NCBI GenBank assembly: GCA_028280805.1
Contig: JANQLB010000116.1
Span: forward strand, 1 to 64,000
Reading direction: 5' to 3'
Source: Tissierellales bacterium
Lineage (GTDB): Bacteria; Bacillota; Clostridia; Tissierellales; VENL01
DNA length: 64,000 nucleotides
Under the pieces are notes generated by a model, which was given only the letters and a program-made list of their open reading frames with translations, did no database searches and was not told the DNA's origin. The first letter of the stretch is position 1. The number at the start of each line of letters is the position of its first letter. Positions 63,887 through 64,000 of this stretch are shown in pieces. The position numbers and the translations under genes are program-made.

Positions 63887-64000
63887 ATGAAAAAGGTCTA
63901 TTTAGGGTTATCAATTATTGGAACAGTTATTCCCTTGGCAATATTTATTCCGTGGCTACAAGTAAATGGTTTGAATATTGGATTGTTTGTTTCGGAATGG
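63887..64000 (+). CDS. DUF2834-like membrane protein (3' end outside window)
   Basis: AGGAGGTG precedes ATG 63887. The visible 38 residues begin MKKVYLGLSIIGTVIPLAIF and continue IPWLQVNGLNIGLFVSEW, matching the N-terminal helix and short loop of small DUF2834 membrane proteins. The rest is beyond the window. Confidence 0.6.
   Translation, partial: MKKVYLGLSIIGTVIPLAIFIPWLQVNGLNIGLFVSEW

Overview
AT-rich window from a Gram-positive anaerobe of the Clostridia type. The evidence is strong AGGAGG ribosome sites, frequent TTG/GTG starts, intrinsic terminators, S-layer-homology (SLH) surface proteins, ECF transporters of the Trep_Strep type, YezD-like (DUF2292) small proteins, and PadR/TetR/AraC/MerR regulators. 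No rRNA, tRNA, CRISPR array or intact transposase gene was seen. The genus cannot be fixed from the sequence alone.

Part A (1-13662) holds two tandem, paralogous transport operons. Each has a pair of exporter-fold ABC half-transporters, a Trep_Strep-type ECF S component, an EcfT-like membrane protein and a double-ABC EcfA. The first copy is cut by the window start and its last gene is truncated. The second has its own AraC/PchR-like activator gene with a near-consensus Fur box upstream. Further on there are two more exporter-fold pairs without ECF genes: 38888-42425 (minus strand, TetR neighbour, Fur-like box) and 45881-49376 (AraC neighbour, Fur box). The Fur boxes and AraC genes suggest uptake of iron chelates by IrtAB/YbtPQ-like importers.

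Part B (14402-18630) holds a class-I glutamine-amidotransferase-like hydrolase with a YfcC-type permease, a PadR/HAAS pair split by what looks like an IS200/IS605 end, and a small gene remnant.

Part C (18730-35388) is the most interesting block. A cobalamin riboswitch with a terminator/antiterminator is followed by two DUF2292 genes and then by secreted proteins. Three of these carry DUF4430 (transcobalamin beta-domain-like) modules, two carry alpha/alpha-toroid (prenyltransferase/intrinsic-factor-like) domains, one is a giant Ig-like/beta-propeller protein, and two are SLH anchored. The block ends with an EcfT and an unusual EcfA-EcfA-S-component fusion. It reads as a surface-to-membrane corrinoid capture and import system in which the two halves of an intrinsic-factor/transcobalamin architecture are split over separate proteins.

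Part D (35489-64000) is a mixed accessory region: an alpha/beta hydrolase with its TetR under a perfect 36-bp palindromic operator, an aminoglycoside-phosphotransferase-like gene broken by TGA at a conserved Trp, two beta-lactamase-fold serine hydrolases, a PAF-acetylhydrolase-like enzyme divergent from a two-component system, a Tyr-rich cupin, a GNAT, an acyltransferase-3, a TipA-like MerR regulator with a classic 19-bp-spacer promoter, a metallo-beta-lactamase-fold hydrolase and several decayed genes. A small inverted-repeat element family (AGGCTAGAACAC ends) is scattered at four places.
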